Assembly: GCA_965603365.1 (NCBI GenBank)
Contig: CBFDCR010000096.1
Span: forward strand, 1 to 17,907
DNA: 17,907 nt
Direction of reading: 5' to 3'
Source of the DNA: JAHELQ01 sp965603365
GTDB taxonomy: Bacteria > Acidobacteriota > Aminicenantia > UBA2199
Part shown: positions 17,801 to 17,907 of the stretch, in pieces
How the letters are laid out: each line of letters starts with the position of its first letter
How positions within the stretch are numbered: position 1 is the stretch's first letter
Program-made: the position numbers and the translations under genes
The notes under the pieces: generated by a model
Database searches by the model: none
The model's input: only the letters and a program-made list of their open reading frames with translations
What the model was told of the DNA's origin: nothing

Positions 17801-17907
17801 TTTCAATTAAATAAACAGTTGAGAGAGGAAGCAAAGGCGCTGACAGGTACAGACGATACCCTGCAGCAGAGATTAAATCGAAGTTTCAAAAAGCACAGAT
17901 ATAGTAC
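11822..17907 (+). CDS. Hybrid PKS-NRPS protein KS-AT-KR-ACP-C, continuing past the window
   Basis: The reading frame is open from 11822 to the right edge, over 2028 residues with no stop, so the gene is partial at its 3' end. KS (about 13-435) has Cys184 in TACSTSL, His320 in ETHGTGT and His358 in NIGHLD; the usual DPQ near the N-terminus is NPQ. AT (about 535-845) has FCGQGAHY, nucleophile Ser639 in GYSIGE and His737 in HAGHS, so it is probably active, with a malonyl-like but not diagnostic pocket. KR has a structural half from about 928 and a catalytic half with TGGLGRIG (1191-1198), Ser1326, Tyr1339 and Asn1343. ACP carries Ser1495 in LGGDSL. The C domain (from about 1550) has a complete HHIVTDG (His1674, His1675, Asp1679). 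The visible end passes through a C-to-A linker (SRERREEIIFQLN) into residues that resemble the start of an adenylation domain (LQQRLNRSFKKH). It should elongate the threonyl unit from the preceding NRPS and ketoreduce it, then condense the product with a further amino acid. Domain order matches the second gene. Confidence 0.93.
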   Translation, partial: MIEQKPGHFTGAEIAVIGMAGRFPGADKIDQFWENLKSGVESLTFLSDQELGKAGVSAELIKNPGYVKTGGGVLENKKYFDASFFGYTPLEARLLNPQIRVFYECAWEALENAAYNPFSGNQLIGIFAGASSSFHWEALAMLSGDVGTVGGFALPLLTEENNLSTRLAYHLNLKGPAVAVQTACSTSLVAIHMACQALLNGECDMALAGGVSVNSQQMNGYLYQAGMVNSPDGHCRAFDARAKGMNIGEGCGVVVLKRLEHAAAHGDYIHAVIKGTAINNDGIRKVGYTAPSVTGQAEVIQVTHQVAEVEPESITYLETHGTGTILGDPIEIRALKRAFKTDKKGYCALGSVKTNIGHLDSAAGVASFIKTVLALKYRLIPPSLHVETPNPEIDFENSPFFVNNRLREWETNGRPLRAGVSSFGIGGTNAHIILEEWSPRPFPGASNRDFQLILISAKTPTALERMTENLVDYLKENSGANLADVAYTLQVGRRAFPCKKMTVCPNSNVEELIAELSFTDSRKVHTFSSEEGEKQVVFMFCGQGAHYIDMGLELYQREPIFRQQMDRCFDILRPIMDCDLREVFLPGLHSTSSYSSPGGKDELIHRQDISQPMFFVFEFALARLLMEWGIKPDAMIGYSIGEYVAAHLAGVFSLEDALTLVASRGKLMQQLPPGVMLSVPIPEEELRPLLNKDLSLAAVNEPTCIVAGSNEAIGAFERKLREKKYMCRRLSISHAGHSVMLDSMLEEFKEEFGPINLEAPKIPYISSLTGRWISNEEATSPEYWARHLRETVRFSDGIKELMRKSGSVFIEIGPGHDLSALVKRFIDSDSNHGHRHQIVNMIRHRQKKVSDMYYLMSRVAQLWLYGVSLDWNKFYAGKERRRLPLPTYPFERQQYWLEGNLFDIYAKKSSSPSVGEALLRKKPDMADWFYVPSWQRSMLPEPNHDNDENRPGQNKTNWLVFLDDDSGGSGRSFGSLCVERLRQEGHEVRTVELGREFKKFRQDAYTIDPGEYHDYCRLFDDLYNLEEGKRPKRIVHFWSLSRNCLDRLSPEATKRAQELGFYSILNIGWAIGRQHSSSGYRVDVVTNNIQEVTGDEALAPYKATLLGPLKVIPQEYPNIRCHCIDIVLPPSGRLQEEMIAEQVAEELRAHSSDPVIAYRSNFRWLQTFEPVRLEQSPPAKMLREGGVYLITGGLGRIGLILAEYLARTVKAKLILTGRSAVPPRDEKKIRKLQQLEEFGGEVLVMSADTADSRQMKAAIDQAEKRFGPINGVIHSSVVPQDQTFNLVEHISKDKCELQFQAKIYGVLVLEELLRDKEFDFCLLMSSIASVLGGLGFAAYAAANLFMDLFVRWCDRTSRGRWLSVNWDGWQVEDADSDNGDPGGVGATLSRLRMTPEEGQEAFQRILSSTRTNHFIQTPGDLHTRIDQWIKLESVNAEEGSVTKPSAPLLARPNLLSTYTAPRSPIEEAMVEIFQRMFGVEPIGIQDDFFELGGDSLKAITVIAVIHRRLNVEIPLSVFFASPTIEKLAEYIEETEGGSYTAIPAVEKKEYYPLSSPQKRLYILQAMNERNIGYNEMKMVLLEGSLEREKFETAFHRLIERHEVFRTSIRMVDREPMQTINDEVEFEIEYYESGPSIENILKNFVRPFDLSRAPFFRVGLIKIGERQHLLMIDMHHIVTDGVSHEIFVGDILAFYAGRGLPPLRIQYKDYAEWLNSPRQQAALERWEAYWLHQFQGNIPVLNLPTDYARPEIQSFEGHTAAFWLDREETRQLKELAAAHDVTLYMVLLAIFDVFLAKVSGQEDVVVGTGVAGRRHSDLLSIMGIFVNTLAIRNYPNLWKTFRQLLKEIKETTLGAFENQEYPFEVLVEKVDIVRDTSRNPLFDVMLMLQNIDAQVDGKPESAALSFAPTPAANLEVKSYGYQKRISKFDLTLFVEEINGRLFCYFEYATRLFKSATIDWFVIFFKEIAAFVVSNPDQRLREIQGISRERREEIIFQLNKQLREEAKALTGTDDTLQQRLNRSFKKHRYS

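Overview
The window is a single-direction piece of a hybrid polyketide synthase / non-ribosomal peptide synthetase (PKS-NRPS) assembly line: four consecutive plus-strand megasynthase genes, packed head to tail with overlaps or gaps of at most about 25 bases, and almost nothing else. No transporter, regulator, tailoring enzyme, RNA gene, CRISPR array or mobile element is visible. Medium GC content, AGGA-type ribosome binding sites and cis-AT PKS modules joined to NRPS parts fit a bacterium. The protein style (KS proteins with FWENLKSGVE near the N-terminus, condensation domains with YYPxSSxQKRL, and a C-terminal half condensation domain in front of an adenylation domain) resembles megasynthases I associate with uncultured Aminicenantes-like bacteria, with Chitinophaga and Ktedonobacteria relatives. 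That taxonomic guess comes from memory and is weak.

Layout: 1-102 is an AT-rich leader without a convincing gene. Gene 1 (103-3012) is KS-AT(degenerate)-ACP. Gene 2 (2999-9019) is KS-AT-KR-ACP-C. Gene 3 (9030-11798) is half-C-A-PCP, with an adenylation pocket that reads as the classical threonine code. Gene 4 (11822 to beyond the window end) is KS-AT-KR-ACP-C and probably continues into an adenylation domain cut by the edge.

Read colinearly, gene 1 would perform a decarboxylative extension without reduction. Gene 2 would add a malonyl-type unit and reduce it to a beta-hydroxyacyl chain, and its C domain would join that chain to the threonine loaded by gene 3. Gene 4 would extend the threonyl unit by one malonyl-type unit and ketoreduce it. 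This gives a statine-like 4-amino-3,5-dihydroxyhexanoyl unit, which the second C domain would pass to the next amino acid.

The unusual points are the gene 1 acyltransferase, which has lost both its nucleophile and about 67 residues around the catalytic histidine while the frame stays open; the condensation domain of gene 2, with AHxxxDG instead of HHxxxDG; and the catalytically headless half condensation domain that opens gene 3. Together they make this a modular line with inactive or vestigial parts and an unusual split at the PKS-to-NRPS junction.
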